Origin: an uncultured Bacillota bacterium
GTDB lineage: Bacteria > Bacillota > Clostridia > Lachnospirales > Lachnospiraceae
NCBI GenBank assembly: GCA_949291945.1
Contig: CASEXH010000033.1
Coordinates: forward strand, 1-64,000
Reading direction: 5' to 3'
DNA: 64,000 nucleotides
Positions 16,221 through 25,855 of this stretch are shown here, piece after piece (the stretch's first letter is position 1; every line of letters starts with the position of its first letter). The notes beneath the pieces were generated by a model. The model had not been told where the DNA came from, ran no database searches, and saw only the letters and a list, made by a program, of their open reading frames with translations. Both the position numbers and the translations under genes were made by a program.

Positions 16221-16883
16221 ATGAAATTCAAGATTAAAGATCCGGGCAGTGCTATTACCCATTTTATCGGCTGTGTTATGGCCATTATCGCAGCGGCGCC
16301 TCTGCTTATTAAGGCTGCCAGGGAACCGGGAAGTATCTATATGATCGCAATGAGCGTGTTTATCCTGAGCATGATCCTGCTCTATGCGGCAAGTACCATT
16401 TACCATACGGTGGATTCTACGGAAAAGGTAAACCGGCGTCTGAGAAAAATGGATCATATGATGATCTTTATATTGATTGCAGGAAGTTATACTCCGGTTT
16501 GTATGATCACTCTGGAAGGACGGACGGGATATATCCTCTGTGCTGCAGTATGGGCGGTGGCGATTGTCGGCATTATCGTGAAGGCCTGCTGGATCACTTG
16601 TCCGAAATGGTTTTCTTCGGTGATCTATATCGGCATGGGATGGCTGTGTGTGTTCGCCTTTGTGCCTATTGTAAAAGCTTTTTCGCCGGCAGGATTCGGC
16701 TGGCTTCTGGCAGGCGGACTGATCTATACCATTGGCGGCGTGATCTATGCGCTGAAGCTTCCGATCTTTAATTCCAGACATAAGAATTTCGGTTCCCATG
16801 AGATCTTTCATCTCTTTGTTATGGGAGGAAGTATCTGTCACTTTATCGTGATGTATTTCTTTGTTATGCCGGTGGGTATGTGA
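16221..16883 (+). CDS. Hemolysin III family (PAQR-type) membrane protein
   Basis: A 220-residue, seven-helix membrane protein of the hemolysin III/YqfA family within the PAQR superfamily. Conserved residues include THFIGC in the first helix, AASTIYHTV, KMDHMMIFILIAGSYTPV and the C-terminal SHEIFHLFVMGGSICHFI, whose histidines are proposed metal ligands. The cellular role is not firmly known; members are linked to membrane lipid homeostasis. ATG 16221 sits eight bases after AGGAG. Monocistronic, with a shared terminator before the convergent AraC regulator. Confidence 0.88.
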   Translation: MKFKIKDPGSAITHFIGCVMAIIAAAPLLIKAAREPGSIYMIAMSVFILSMILLYAASTIYHTVDSTEKVNRRLRKMDHMMIFILIAGSYTPVCMITLEGRTGYILCAAVWAVAIVGIIVKACWITCPKWFSSVIYIGMGWLCVFAFVPIVKAFSPAGFGWLLAGGLIYTIGGVIYALKLPIFNSRHKNFGSHEIFHLFVMGGSICHFIVMYFFVMPVGM

Positions 16884-16908
16884 ATAACTGTATTAAAATG
16901 TGGATAAG

Positions 16909-16952
16909 AAAGCCTCATTCAGAAAAAAGTGTGGATTCTGAATGGGGCTTTT
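16909..16952. terminator. Bidirectional terminator
   Basis: Stem AAAGCCTCATTCAGAA with TTCTGAATGGGGCTTT (one G-T pair) ends in TTTT on the plus strand and is preceded by A residues, so it can also serve the convergent AraC gene. Confidence 0.8.
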
Positions 16953-16968
16953 GGTATTCCCGGGAGTC

Positions 16969-17790
16969 TTACAGTGTTTTTCCCTGATCTTTAAATTCTT
17001 TACGGAAAACTCTGGGAGTAGATCCGATATGCTTTTTAAAATAATTGCAGAAAGAAGGGGCGTCTTTAAAGCCGCAGGACAGGGCAACTTCTGTGATAGT
17101 GTAATCTGTGGAACAGAGCATCTGGACAGCCATTCTCAGGCGATGCCAGAGAAGATATTGTTTGGGAGAGGTATTTTCATGTTCCATAAATATTTTATAC
17201 AGATAGGTCCGGTCGATTCCCACATGTCTGGCTACATCGGAGATCCGGATATCATAGCTGAAGTTGTGCTCAATATATTCTTTGGCGGATCTGAAATAGT
17301 CGTCAGAGTAGTCCCGGCTTTTTTCCAGGGAAGTATTCTGCATAAAAGACAGGAGAAGGAGCAGGTTGCCAATCGGCTCCAGCTGCCGGCCGTGAGAATG
17401 GGTAAAGGAAGCCAGAAGACGTTCCATACAGCCCAGGAGAGCAGAAACATTGCTGCCGGGATTCTGGTAGATAAAGGAATCTGAAAAAACAGTCTGAGCG
17501 AATATCTCGGGACAGGCTTTTCCGTCAAAGCCCACCCAGGCGTAGCTCCAGGGATCTTCCTGATCTGCCTGATAGTAGGTGGATTCCATGGGGGGGATGA
17601 GAAAGGCATCTCCTCTTTTCAGGGTGTAGGTTACGCCATTTCTCTGAAAAATTCCTTTTCCCTGTAAAATTACATGAATAAGATAATGGGGCCGGACGGC
17701 AGGTCCGAAATAATGTCCCGGCTGACACTCTTCTTTTCCGCAGAAATAAACGGTGAGGAAAGATTGTTCAGAGGCAGATTTTTTTTCCAT
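16969..17790 (-). CDS. AraC-family transcriptional regulator
   Basis: A 273-residue regulator. It has an N-terminal cupin-like sugar-sensing domain (RPHYLIHVILQGKGIFQ and GDAFLIPPMESTYYQAD are typical) and a C-terminal double helix-turn-helix (ISDVARHVGIDRTYLYKIF and ITEVALSCGFKDAPSFCNYF). The start at 17790 has AAAAGGAG upstream. It diverges from the HAD/alpha-galactosidase/MFS operon, as usual for activators of alpha-galactoside use. The plus-strand promoter has a good -10 (TATAAT at 17891) but no clear -35, consistent with activator dependence. Confidence 0.88.
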   Translation of the reverse strand: MEKKSASEQSFLTVYFCGKEECQPGHYFGPAVRPHYLIHVILQGKGIFQRNGVTYTLKRGDAFLIPPMESTYYQADQEDPWSYAWVGFDGKACPEIFAQTVFSDSFIYQNPGSNVSALLGCMERLLASFTHSHGRQLEPIGNLLLLLSFMQNTSLEKSRDYSDDYFRSAKEYIEHNFSYDIRISDVARHVGIDRTYLYKIFMEHENTSPKQYLLWHRLRMAVQMLCSTDYTITEVALSCGFKDAPSFCNYFKKHIGSTPRVFRKEFKDQGKTL

Positions 17791-17951
17791 ATAAAAACTC
17801 CTTTTGGGAAAATCTGGGTGTTGATTCAAAAATGCAACAATTTAACAATAAATTATGTAAAAAAAGATAGATTCTGTGTTGATTAGATTATATAATAAAA
17901 AACGACGGACAGCAATGAACCAAAAAACCGGAGAGCAAAGGAGATAAGACA

Positions 17952-18749
17952 ATGGAACAGAAGCTGTTGTTTTTTGATATAGATGGCACGCTGATCACAG
18001 AGGGCACAGGAAAGATACCGGAGAGTACCAAAAAAGCCATAAAAATGGCTAAGGAAGAGGGCCATCTGCTTTTTGTCAATACAGGCAGGACAAGGACCAG
18101 TCTTCCGGAAAAGATTACCAGTCTGAACTTTGACGGCTATGTATGCGGCTGCGGCACCAATATTTTTTTTGGTGATCAGGAGCTGCTTTCGGCTAAGCTG
18201 AGCAATGAACTTTGCACCGAAGTGGCAAAGACGGTGCGAAGATACAAGGTTCCTGTATTTTATGAGGCCTCGGACGCCATTTATTTTGACTATGAAATAC
18301 CTGATGAAGACGGATGGGTGGGAAGAGCCCAGAAAATATTTGAACTTCAGGGAAGAGATATCCAGGAAGTGATAGAGGGAGGAGAAAAGGTTTATGACAA
18401 GCTCCTGACCATACTGAAGCCTACAAAGGAAAACCTGGAACTGAAGGAATATCTTTCCAGGTATTTTCTATGTATAGACAGAGGCCATGATATGTATGAA
18501 GTGATCCAGAAAGAATATTCCAAGGCCACGGGAATTTTCTTTCTGTGCAAGTATCTGGGAAAAAGTGTCGAAGACTGCTATGTGTTCGGAGACAGTGAAA
18601 ACGACCGCTCCATGCTGGAAGCAGTGCCAAACAGCATTGCTATGGGGAACGGAGAAGAGGCTATAAAGGCCTGCTGCTCTTATGTAACGAAAGATATTGA
18701 AGAAGACGGCATCTATGCAGCCATGGAACATTTCGGGCTGATCAGATAG
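17952..18749 (+). CDS. HAD-superfamily hydrolase, Cof type
   Basis: A 265-residue HAD phosphatase of the Cof/YbiV group. Motif I is FFDIDGTLI with the two catalytic aspartates near residue 10. Motif II is VNTGRT, and motif IV is YVFGDSENDRSML. The cap domain between them suggests a sugar phosphate or nucleotide substrate. First gene of the alpha-galactosidase operon, 28 bases before the galactosidase start, so it may dephosphorylate a sugar phosphate from that pathway. The substrate cannot be read from sequence. Confidence 0.86.
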   Translation: MEQKLLFFDIDGTLITEGTGKIPESTKKAIKMAKEEGHLLFVNTGRTRTSLPEKITSLNFDGYVCGCGTNIFFGDQELLSAKLSNELCTEVAKTVRRYKVPVFYEASDAIYFDYEIPDEDGWVGRAQKIFELQGRDIQEVIEGGEKVYDKLLTILKPTKENLELKEYLSRYFLCIDRGHDMYEVIQKEYSKATGIFFLCKYLGKSVEDCYVFGDSENDRSMLEAVPNSIAMGNGEEAIKACCSYVTKDIEEDGIYAAMEHFGLIR

Positions 18750-18777
18750 CGGAAAACAGTAGGAGGAAAAAAGAAAA

Positions 18778-20961
18778 ATGGCAATTATTTGTAAAGATAA
18801 TGTGATTACATTGAAAACAAAAAATTCTGTTTATCAGATGAAAGAGGATCGGGGATTTTTATTCCACACTTATTACGGTCCCAATGTAGGGGATACAGAT
18901 ATGTCTTATTTATGGAGGACCATTGACAGAGGATTTTCCGGAAACCCGGAAGGAATTGATGACAGAGGGTTTTCTCTGGATACCCAGCTTCTGGAATATC
19001 CGGGATACGGAACCGGGGATTACAGGGACTACTGTCTGCGTGTGGTTTATCCCGACGGCAGCCAGGTGACCAATCTGAAGTATGTGGACCATGAGATCCT
19101 GGAGGGAAAATATGCTCTGGAAGGGCTTCCGGCCATGTATCAGGGGGATGAGAAAGCAGAGACGCTGAAGATCACTCTGCGGGATATCCACAGACATGTG
19201 GAGGTACTTCTTTATTACGGTGTGTTCGAAAATCTGGATATTATTACAAGGGCATGTAAGGTGATCAACCAGGGAGAAGAGAGTGTACATCTGAGAAGAG
19301 CATATTCTATGTGTCTGGATTTCCACCAGAAAGATATGGATTTTATCCAGTTTTACGGACGCCATGCCATGGAACGTGTGATGGAGAGAAGTCCTCTTCA
19401 CCATGGAATACAGGGAGTAGGAAGCAGAAGAGGCTATTCCAGCCATCAGTATAATCCCTTTGTAATGCTGGCAAAACATGATACTACAGAAGACAGCGGC
19501 TGGTGCTGGGGATCCTGTTTTGTATACAGCGGAAATTTCCAGGCAGAGGCAGAAGTTTCCCAGGCGAACAATACCCGTCTGACCATGGGAATCCATGACA
19601 CCCAGTTTGATTTCCTTTTAGAGCCGGGAGAATCTTTTACTGCTCCGGAAGTTATGCTGTCTTTCTCATCAGAAGGTATGGGAAAACTGTCCAGAAACTA
19701 TCATAAGGCTATCCGCCGCAATATCTGCCGGGGCAAATTCAAAAACGCCAGAAGACCGATTCTGATCAATAACTGGGAAGCAACCTATTTTGGATTTGAC
19801 ACCGATAAGCTGCTGGAAATCGCCAGGGAAGCCAAAAATGTAGGCATTGAAATGCTGGTCATGGATGACGGCTGGTTTGGAAAGAGAGATGATGACAACA
19901 GCGGTCTTGGCGACTGGGTAGTCAATGAAAAGAAACTACCAGGAGGGTTGAAACGGCTGGTAGACGGGGTGAACGAGATCGGACTGAAATTCGGTATCTG
20001 GTTTGAGCCGGAAATGGTATCTGAGGATAGTGATCTTTACAGGGAACATCCGGACTGGGCTCTGAAAGTTCCGGGACATTCTCTCACAAGAGGAAGGAAC
20101 CAGCTGGTACTGGATTTCTCCAGAGAAGATGTGCGGCAGTACATTTTTGATAAGATGAGCGAGATCCTGGAAAGCGCCAATATTGAATATGTAAAATGGG
20201 ACGCCAACCGCCATATGACAGACGTATGGTCTGCAATGCTGCCGGCAGAGCGTCAGGGAGAGGTATTCCACCGGTATATCCTGGGATTGTATGATTTCCT
20301 GGAGAAGATCACACAGAAATTCCCGGATGTGCTCTTTGAGGGCTGCAGCGGCGGCGGCGGAAGATTCGATGCCGGAATGATGTACTATCATCCGCAGATC
20401 TGGTGCAGCGATGACACTGACGCCATAGAACGTCTGCGGATCCAGTACGGAACTTCTTTTGCTTATCCGGTTTCTACTGTAGGATCTCATGTTTCCGTTT
20501 GTCCAAATCATCAGACTGGAAGAAGCGTTTCCATGAAGACCAGAGGTGTGGTTGCCATGTCCGGTACTTTCGGCTATGAGCTGGATATTACAAAGATGTC
20601 TGAAGAAGACAAGAATGTGGTGAGAGAACAGGTCGAGGAATTTAAGAAATATTATGATCTGATCCAGCAGGGAGATTACTACAGACTGTCTGACGACGGC
20701 ACAAAGTCCAACTATGTGGCATGGCAGTTTGTTTCCGAAGATCAGAAAGAGTCTCTGGTCAATGTAGTAGTTCTCCGCACAAAGGCAAATCCGCCTTTCC
20801 AGTTCGTTTACTTAAGAGGACTCAAGGCGGAATCTCTCTATCATGTAGAAGGAACAGAATTAAATCTAACAGGAGCAGCTTTGATGAACGGAGGTTATCT
20901 CCTGCCTGTAGTCAGTGATGATTATGAGGCAGTACAGATTCATCTGGTTGAGTGTGAGTAA
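18778..20961 (+). CDS. Alpha-galactosidase, GH36
   Basis: A 727-residue GH36 enzyme that cleaves terminal alpha-galactose from melibiose, raffinose and related sugars. The N-terminal beta-supersandwich (about 1-310) precedes the barrel, which begins INNWEATYFGFD. MDDGWFGKRDDD binds sugar. The nucleophile is D475 in YVKWDANRHM, and the acid/base is in CSDDTDAIERLRIQYG (D545/D546). CSGGGGRFDAGMM is also diagnostic. No signal peptide, so it is cytoplasmic. Strong AGGAGG upstream. The MFS gene starts three bases after its stop. Confidence 0.95.
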   Translation: MAIICKDNVITLKTKNSVYQMKEDRGFLFHTYYGPNVGDTDMSYLWRTIDRGFSGNPEGIDDRGFSLDTQLLEYPGYGTGDYRDYCLRVVYPDGSQVTNLKYVDHEILEGKYALEGLPAMYQGDEKAETLKITLRDIHRHVEVLLYYGVFENLDIITRACKVINQGEESVHLRRAYSMCLDFHQKDMDFIQFYGRHAMERVMERSPLHHGIQGVGSRRGYSSHQYNPFVMLAKHDTTEDSGWCWGSCFVYSGNFQAEAEVSQANNTRLTMGIHDTQFDFLLEPGESFTAPEVMLSFSSEGMGKLSRNYHKAIRRNICRGKFKNARRPILINNWEATYFGFDTDKLLEIAREAKNVGIEMLVMDDGWFGKRDDDNSGLGDWVVNEKKLPGGLKRLVDGVNEIGLKFGIWFEPEMVSEDSDLYREHPDWALKVPGHSLTRGRNQLVLDFSREDVRQYIFDKMSEILESANIEYVKWDANRHMTDVWSAMLPAERQGEVFHRYILGLYDFLEKITQKFPDVLFEGCSGGGGRFDAGMMYYHPQIWCSDDTDAIERLRIQYGTSFAYPVSTVGSHVSVCPNHQTGRSVSMKTRGVVAMSGTFGYELDITKMSEEDKNVVREQVEEFKKYYDLIQQGDYYRLSDDGTKSNYVAWQFVSEDQKESLVNVVVLRTKANPPFQFVYLRGLKAESLYHVEGTELNLTGAALMNGGYLLPVVSDDYEAVQIHLVECE

Positions 20962-20964
20962 ATT

Positions 20965-22146
20965 ATGAGCGGACAAAAGAAAAAAAGGATTTCCGGAGAA
21001 GGACTGCTCCTGGTAGTTGTAGTGCTTTTCTGGTTCGCATTATATCTTCATATACCATACCAGACACCCTTCCTTACTGCAGCAGGAGTGGCGGCAGGAT
21101 TTACAGGAACTATTGTGGGAGCCTATGGGATCACTCAGCTGGTATTCAGGCTTCCTCTGGGAGTCCTGGCGGATTATGCAGGTAAGCATAAGATTTTTGT
21201 TATACTAGGTGCCGGACTGGCAGGCCTTGCCTGCCTGGTGCGGATACTGGTTCCTACCGGCCCCGGATTTCTGGCGGCGAATCTGATCTCCGGCTGTGCT
21301 GCCTCTATGTGGATCGCTTATATGGTCCTTTATTCTAATTATTTTTCAAAGAAGGAACAGCAGAAAGCCACAAGCAAGGTGATCATGGCCTGTAATCTGG
21401 GTATGTGCCTGGCTTTTGTATTCAGTTCCTGCTTTTATGAGAAAATGGGGATGGCTTTTCTATGCGGCGCAGGGGTGATCGCAGGAATTGCCGGCGTTAT
21501 TGGAGGCATTTTTGTAAAAGAGGATCTGATACCAATAAAAGGAAAGGGAGAGAAGCGGCCCGGCATTGGAACTTATCTTTCTGTATGCGGGAATAAGCGT
21601 CTGATCCTTTTTGCTCTTCTGGCTTTGATCCAGCAGGGAATTCAGATGGCAACGGCCATGTCCTTTACCACTCAGATCCTGGAGGATATGGGAGCTTCGG
21701 CATTCTTTATCGGCTGTGCCTCTATCTTTTATATGATCGCAGCGGTGGTTTCCGCTCAGTTTGCCTCCACAGATCTCTGTGAGAAAAAAGGAGCCAGATT
21801 TTACGTTCCTCTTGTATTTTTCCTCACAGCGGTCTATTGCATCCTGGTACCTGCGGTGGGAAATATTTATGCGATCTTTATCCTTCAGGCTTTTCCGGGT
21901 ATGTCTACGGGAATCCTTCTCTCCTATCTTACTTCCGAGTCTATGAATGAGATCCCCAGAGAGAAGAGTTCTACAGCCATGGGATTTTTTCAGGCAGTCT
22001 ATGCAGTGGGCATGGCCTTTTTCCCATGGGCGGTAGGCGTTTTGACAGAAAATTTTAATATCGGGACCGGATATGACTTTCTGGCTTCGGCAGCTTTTAT
22101 CGGGACGGTGGTTTCTGTGATCTACTACAGGAGGCAGCAGAACTGA
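20965..22146 (+). CDS. MFS transporter
   Basis: A 393-residue, twelve-helix major facilitator. The loop 2-3 signature appears as LPLGVLADYAGKHK. Its place directly after the alpha-galactosidase stop (three bases) makes it the likely permease for an alpha-galactoside or for a product of its cleavage, although its sequence is closer to general MFS permeases than to LacY or GPH sugar symporters. The substrate is therefore an inference from context. Confidence 0.84.
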   Translation: MSGQKKKRISGEGLLLVVVVLFWFALYLHIPYQTPFLTAAGVAAGFTGTIVGAYGITQLVFRLPLGVLADYAGKHKIFVILGAGLAGLACLVRILVPTGPGFLAANLISGCAASMWIAYMVLYSNYFSKKEQQKATSKVIMACNLGMCLAFVFSSCFYEKMGMAFLCGAGVIAGIAGVIGGIFVKEDLIPIKGKGEKRPGIGTYLSVCGNKRLILFALLALIQQGIQMATAMSFTTQILEDMGASAFFIGCASIFYMIAAVVSAQFASTDLCEKKGARFYVPLVFFLTAVYCILVPAVGNIYAIFILQAFPGMSTGILLSYLTSESMNEIPREKSSTAMGFFQAVYAVGMAFFPWAVGVLTENFNIGTGYDFLASAAFIGTVVSVIYYRRQQN

Positions 22147-22283
22147 CAGTTTTTTATGATGACGTTGGAGCCCTGGTATCTCATAAATCTACGAAAAAAT
22201 GTAAGGATTCTCTGTTGAAGTTACAAGAATGTAAGATTATAATAAAAAGTATAATTTAAAGGATGCAACAGGGGGATCATAAA

Positions 22284-23135
22284 GTGAAAGAGGATATTAA
22301 AGAATTCAGGAAAACAAGAAATTTTTTGATCTGTATTGATTCTGACGGCTGTGTTATGAACACCATGGACGTGAAGCATATGCGGTGTTTTGGCCCTTGC
22401 CTGGTTTATGAGTGGGATCTGGGAGAGTACAGAGAGGAGATCATCCGTCTCTGGAGAAAGGTAAATCTTTTAAGTGTTTCCAGAGGGGTGAATCGTTTCC
22501 AGGGCCTGGCCCAGGTACTGAAAAATATCCATGAAAATTATACGGAGGTAGAAGGTCTGGAGGGTTATCTGCGCTGGGCGGAATCGGCTCAGGAGCTGTC
22601 GGACAAAAGTCTGGAAGAGGCTTTTGAAAAAACAGAGAATATTTGTATGAAGAAGGCTCTGGACTGGTCAAGACTGGTAAATCAGTCTATGGCCATGGTA
22701 TCCGATACCAAGAAACCGCCGTTTGAGGGAACTGAGGATGCTCTGAGACTGGCCAGGGAGCAGGCAGATATCGTGATTCTTACTGCAGCGAACCGGCAGG
22801 AGATCAATAAGGAATGGGAGGTCTTCGAGCTTGCCCAGTATACAGATCTTCTTATGTCCCAGGAAAGCGGCCGGAAAGAGGAGTGTCTGAAAAGACTCCT
22901 GGAAGAAGGCTATGAGAAAGATCATGTTCTGATGGTCGGAGACGCACCGGCAGATCTGGCGGCGGCTCAGGCAGCAGGGGTTCTTTTTTATCCCATTCTG
23001 GCCTACCAGGAAAGAGAGAGCTGGGAGAACTTCTCAGAAGCTCTGGATCATTTTATAAAAGAAGAATATGCGGGAACCTATCAGGAAGAAAGAATCAGGG
23101 ACTTCCAGGAGAATCTGCATATAGAGACAAAATAA
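22284..23135 (+). CDS. HAD-superfamily hydrolase
   Basis: A 283-residue protein with HAD motifs: ICIDSDGCVMNTMD (motif I, DxD), ILTAANRQEINKEW (motif II) and VLMVGDAPADLAAAQAAGV (motif IV). A helical cap lies between motifs I and II. I chose the GTG at 22284 because AGGGGGAT lies seven bases upstream; the ATG at 22263 has no room for a ribosome binding site. It lies 137 bases after the MFS gene with a TATAAT-containing region between, so it may have its own promoter. Substrate unknown. Confidence 0.8.
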   Translation: MKEDIKEFRKTRNFLICIDSDGCVMNTMDVKHMRCFGPCLVYEWDLGEYREEIIRLWRKVNLLSVSRGVNRFQGLAQVLKNIHENYTEVEGLEGYLRWAESAQELSDKSLEEAFEKTENICMKKALDWSRLVNQSMAMVSDTKKPPFEGTEDALRLAREQADIVILTAANRQEINKEWEVFELAQYTDLLMSQESGRKEECLKRLLEEGYEKDHVLMVGDAPADLAAAQAAGVLFYPILAYQERESWENFSEALDHFIKEEYAGTYQEERIRDFQENLHIETK

Positions 23136-23528
23136 GAGAGAGGAACTGTCGGCGTTCCGGCCGACTTACTTATTGGCTTACGAGTTTGCATGAGCTAAAT
23201 ATGGGGACGCACTTCCTGGCGAGGGGCGTATCCGAAAATGATTATAGCACGAACCAGACATCCAAAGTACAGCTATGAAGGTATTGAAATTCATGATATC
23301 CCAGAGTGGCTGTTACAAGAATAAGTAATTCAGAAATCTCCGTCATTTGAAGTGAAAATGACGGAGATTTCTCTAAGATGACGGAGATATAGATACGGTT
23401 TGAGATAGAAAAATGTGTCAGGATGAAGGCAGTTATCTTAGAAAGTATAATTTTCCTTGTTTTACAGATAATACATTTAGCGAAAATAAGACGGATAAAT
23501 GTCAGAATGTAAAATGGAGGAATTTTTT
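23136..23528. other. Intergenic region with orphan peptide frame and hairpin
   Basis: This 393-base gap holds no convincing gene. A 28-codon frame at 23238-23324 ([15 protein letters not shown]...) looks like the tail of a lost gene and has no ribosome binding site. A perfect 17-bp hairpin with arms AGAAATCTCCGTCATTT and its complement lies at 23332-23372, and its right-arm core ATGACGGAGAT is repeated once more at 23378. Confidence 0.6.
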
Positions 23529-24071
23529 ATGAAGGCTACGGGAATTGTACGAAGAATCGACGATCTTGGAAGGGTGGTAATACCCAAAGAGATCAGAAGA
23601 ACACTGAGGATAAGAGAAAGCGATCCATTAGAGATTTTTACAGACAGAGAAGGAGAGATTATTCTGAAAAAGTATTCCCCTATCGGAGAACTGGGAACCT
23701 TCTCCAGGGAATATGCCGAGGCGCTGGCCCAGGCCGCCGGGTGCCTGGTCTGCATTACGGACAGAGATCAGGTTATCGGAGCGGCAGGAAGCGGTTCCAG
23801 GGAATATATGGATAAGAGGATCAATAGAGATCTGGAGGATATAATTTCTGATCGGAAAAACATGCGTATCACAGAGGGTAATTATCTGCGGATTTTAGAG
23901 AATGATAAGGGCGAATACGGATCTCAGGTAATCTACACCATTACCTGTGCAGGAGACACCGTAGGAGCAGTAGTGATCCTGGACAAACCGGGAGAACGGA
24001 AATTTTCGGAGACAGAAGAAAAGCTGGCTCAGGTTGCCGCCGGGTTTCTGGGAAGACAGATGGAGCAGTAA
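23529..24071 (+). CDS. spoVT: Stage V sporulation protein T (AbrB-type regulator)
   Basis: A 180-residue regulator with the N-terminal swapped-hairpin AbrB domain (MKATGIVRRIDDLGRVVIPK, EIRRTLRIRESDPLEIF) and a C-terminal GAF-like domain, as in SpoVT (178 residues in Bacillus). SpoVT tunes sigma-G-dependent forespore genes. The ATG at 23529 follows GGAGGAATTTTTT. It is monocistronic, followed by a strong terminator. Together with the SpoIID-like and SpoIIQ-like genes it indicates an endospore former. Confidence 0.94.
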   Translation: MKATGIVRRIDDLGRVVIPKEIRRTLRIRESDPLEIFTDREGEIILKKYSPIGELGTFSREYAEALAQAAGCLVCITDRDQVIGAAGSGSREYMDKRINRDLEDIISDRKNMRITEGNYLRILENDKGEYGSQVIYTITCAGDTVGAVVILDKPGERKFSETEEKLAQVAAGFLGRQMEQ

Positions 24072-24198
24072 AAACAGTTCCTACCGGCAGGGGAAATTAA
24101 AAAAATCCGGTCACATGTCCAGTCAAGAATACGGTTAAAATAGGAGAAATAGGAAATGTAACCGTAGGAGCAGATCCGGAAGTACGGTTAAGAATGAA

Positions 24199-24262
24199 AA
24201 AAGAGACCGCCAAACAGAAGATCAGGATAAGAAATCTGAAGTTTCTGTTTGGCGGTCTTTTG
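24199..24262. terminator. Bidirectional terminator between spoVT and pncB
   Basis: Stem AGACCGCCAAACAGAA paired with TTTCTGTTTGGCGGTCT, with A residues on the left and TTTT on the right, so usable from both convergent genes. Confidence 0.88.
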
Positions 24263-24304
24263 AAATTCTTGAAGAGTCAGTCTTAAAGGACCTGAAAAAT
24301 GAAG

Positions 24305-25768
24305 CTACTGGATGGAAGCCTGTCCCATCTGCTCCAGAAGATCTGTCTTGATTCTGTAGAGCTTATCGGAAAGATCTACATAAACTTCCTGAGGATTTAC
24401 CAGACGTCTTGTCTCATCCCAGAGGGTGTTCATTTCTTTCTGGCAGATGTCCCGGATTTCCATGACAGAAGGAGAAGTGTATACACATCTGCCTTTTTGA
24501 AAGACCGGAACAAGAAGTTCTCTTAAAGTATAGGTGCCGCCGTAGATCTTTGTTTTCTTCCAGGTTGCCATAGGATCGAAGATGATCATATCCTGACTTG
24601 GATCAAAGGTCTCGTCCTCCAGACAGATCAGATCCGCCCGGATTTTTCCGGTGGTTTTGTCATAGATACGCTGGATGGTCTTGTTTCCCGGATTAGTTAC
24701 TTTTTCGATGTTTTCTGAGAGTTTGATCTTAGGAGTAAATTCCTTGTCGTTTTTATTTTTAATAGCAGCAAGCTTGTAAACGCCGCCAAAAGCAGGATTT
24801 CCATTGGAAGTGATCAGGTTGGTTCCCACTCCCCAGGAATTGATCTTGGCTCCCTGGGTTTTCAGACTGTCGATCAGATATTCATCCAGATCACTGGAAG
24901 CAGAGATCACTGCATCTTCAAATCCGGCGGCTGCCAGCATTTTGTAAGCTTTTTTGGACAGATAGGCAAGGTCGCCGCTGTCAATACGGATTCCATAGCC
25001 TTTGTGAAGAATTCCTTCTTCCTGCATTTCCTTGAAAACCCTTATGGCATTTGGTACTCCGGAATTCAAAACATCATAAGTGTCTACCAGAAGAATACAG
25101 GAATCCGGATAAAGCTGGGAATAGGTCTTAAAGGCTGTATATTCATCAGGAAAACTCATGATCCAGCTGTGGGCATGGGTACCTTTCACCGGAACATCAA
25201 ACATCTGGCCGGTGAGAACATTGGAGGTTCCGATACAGCCGCCGATCATGGCAGCTCTGGCTCCGTAGATACCGGCATCCGGGCCCTGGGCCCGGCGAAG
25301 GCCGAATTCCATAACGCCGTCTCCCTTTGCTGCATATACCACACGGGAGGCCTTGGTAGCGATCAGACTCTGATGATTCAGCATATTGAGAATAGCCGTC
25401 TCCACAAGCTGGGCCTCCATTACAGGGGCTATGACCTTCATCAGAGGTTCTCTTGGAAATACAACAGTCCCTTCCGGAATGGCGTAAATATCACCTGTAA
25501 AATGAAATCCTCTTAAATACTCCAGAAAATCATTGTCAAAAATATTCAGGGAACGAAGGTAGTCGATATCATCAGGAGAAAAGTGCAGATCCCGGACATA
25601 TTCAATGATCTGATCCAGGCCGGCTGCAATGGCATATCCTCCGTCACAGGGATTTTTTCTGTAAAAGGCGTCGAAGACCACGATCTGATCGGTGGGATTT
25701 TTGAAGTATCCCTGCATCATGGTCAGTTCATATAAATCTGTTAATAAGGTTAAATTTAAGGCTCTCAT
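24305..25768 (-). CDS. pncB: Nicotinate phosphoribosyltransferase
   Basis: A 487-residue NAPRTase that makes nicotinate mononucleotide from nicotinate, PRPP and ATP in the NAD salvage pathway. Visible: LLTDLYELTMMQGYF at the N-terminus, EFGLRRAQGPDAG, the GTHAHSWIMSFP segment carrying the phosphohistidine region, DTYDVLNSGVPNAI and GIRIDSGDLAYLSKKAY. Length matches the long PncB type. The start at 25768 is preceded by AAAGGAGG; an upstream in-frame start is not needed. Downstream of the VanY-type gene in the same direction. Confidence 0.94.
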   Translation of the reverse strand: MRALNLTLLTDLYELTMMQGYFKNPTDQIVVFDAFYRKNPCDGGYAIAAGLDQIIEYVRDLHFSPDDIDYLRSLNIFDNDFLEYLRGFHFTGDIYAIPEGTVVFPREPLMKVIAPVMEAQLVETAILNMLNHQSLIATKASRVVYAAKGDGVMEFGLRRAQGPDAGIYGARAAMIGGCIGTSNVLTGQMFDVPVKGTHAHSWIMSFPDEYTAFKTYSQLYPDSCILLVDTYDVLNSGVPNAIRVFKEMQEEGILHKGYGIRIDSGDLAYLSKKAYKMLAAAGFEDAVISASSDLDEYLIDSLKTQGAKINSWGVGTNLITSNGNPAFGGVYKLAAIKNKNDKEFTPKIKLSENIEKVTNPGNKTIQRIYDKTTGKIRADLICLEDETFDPSQDMIIFDPMATWKKTKIYGGTYTLRELLVPVFQKGRCVYTSPSVMEIRDICQKEMNTLWDETRRLVNPQEVYVDLSDKLYRIKTDLLEQMGQASIQ

Positions 25769-25855
25769 AGGTAGCCCTCCTTTATGATTCAAGGGCTTTG
25801 CCCCGGGTATTTTCTGCCATTATAGCACTTTCACTCAAAAAAAGAAAGTTTTCTT

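Noticed and set aside
17232-17609. 125-codon frame inside the AraC regulator
   Set aside because: It is a shadow frame on the same strand. The AraC protein is complete and motif-rich.
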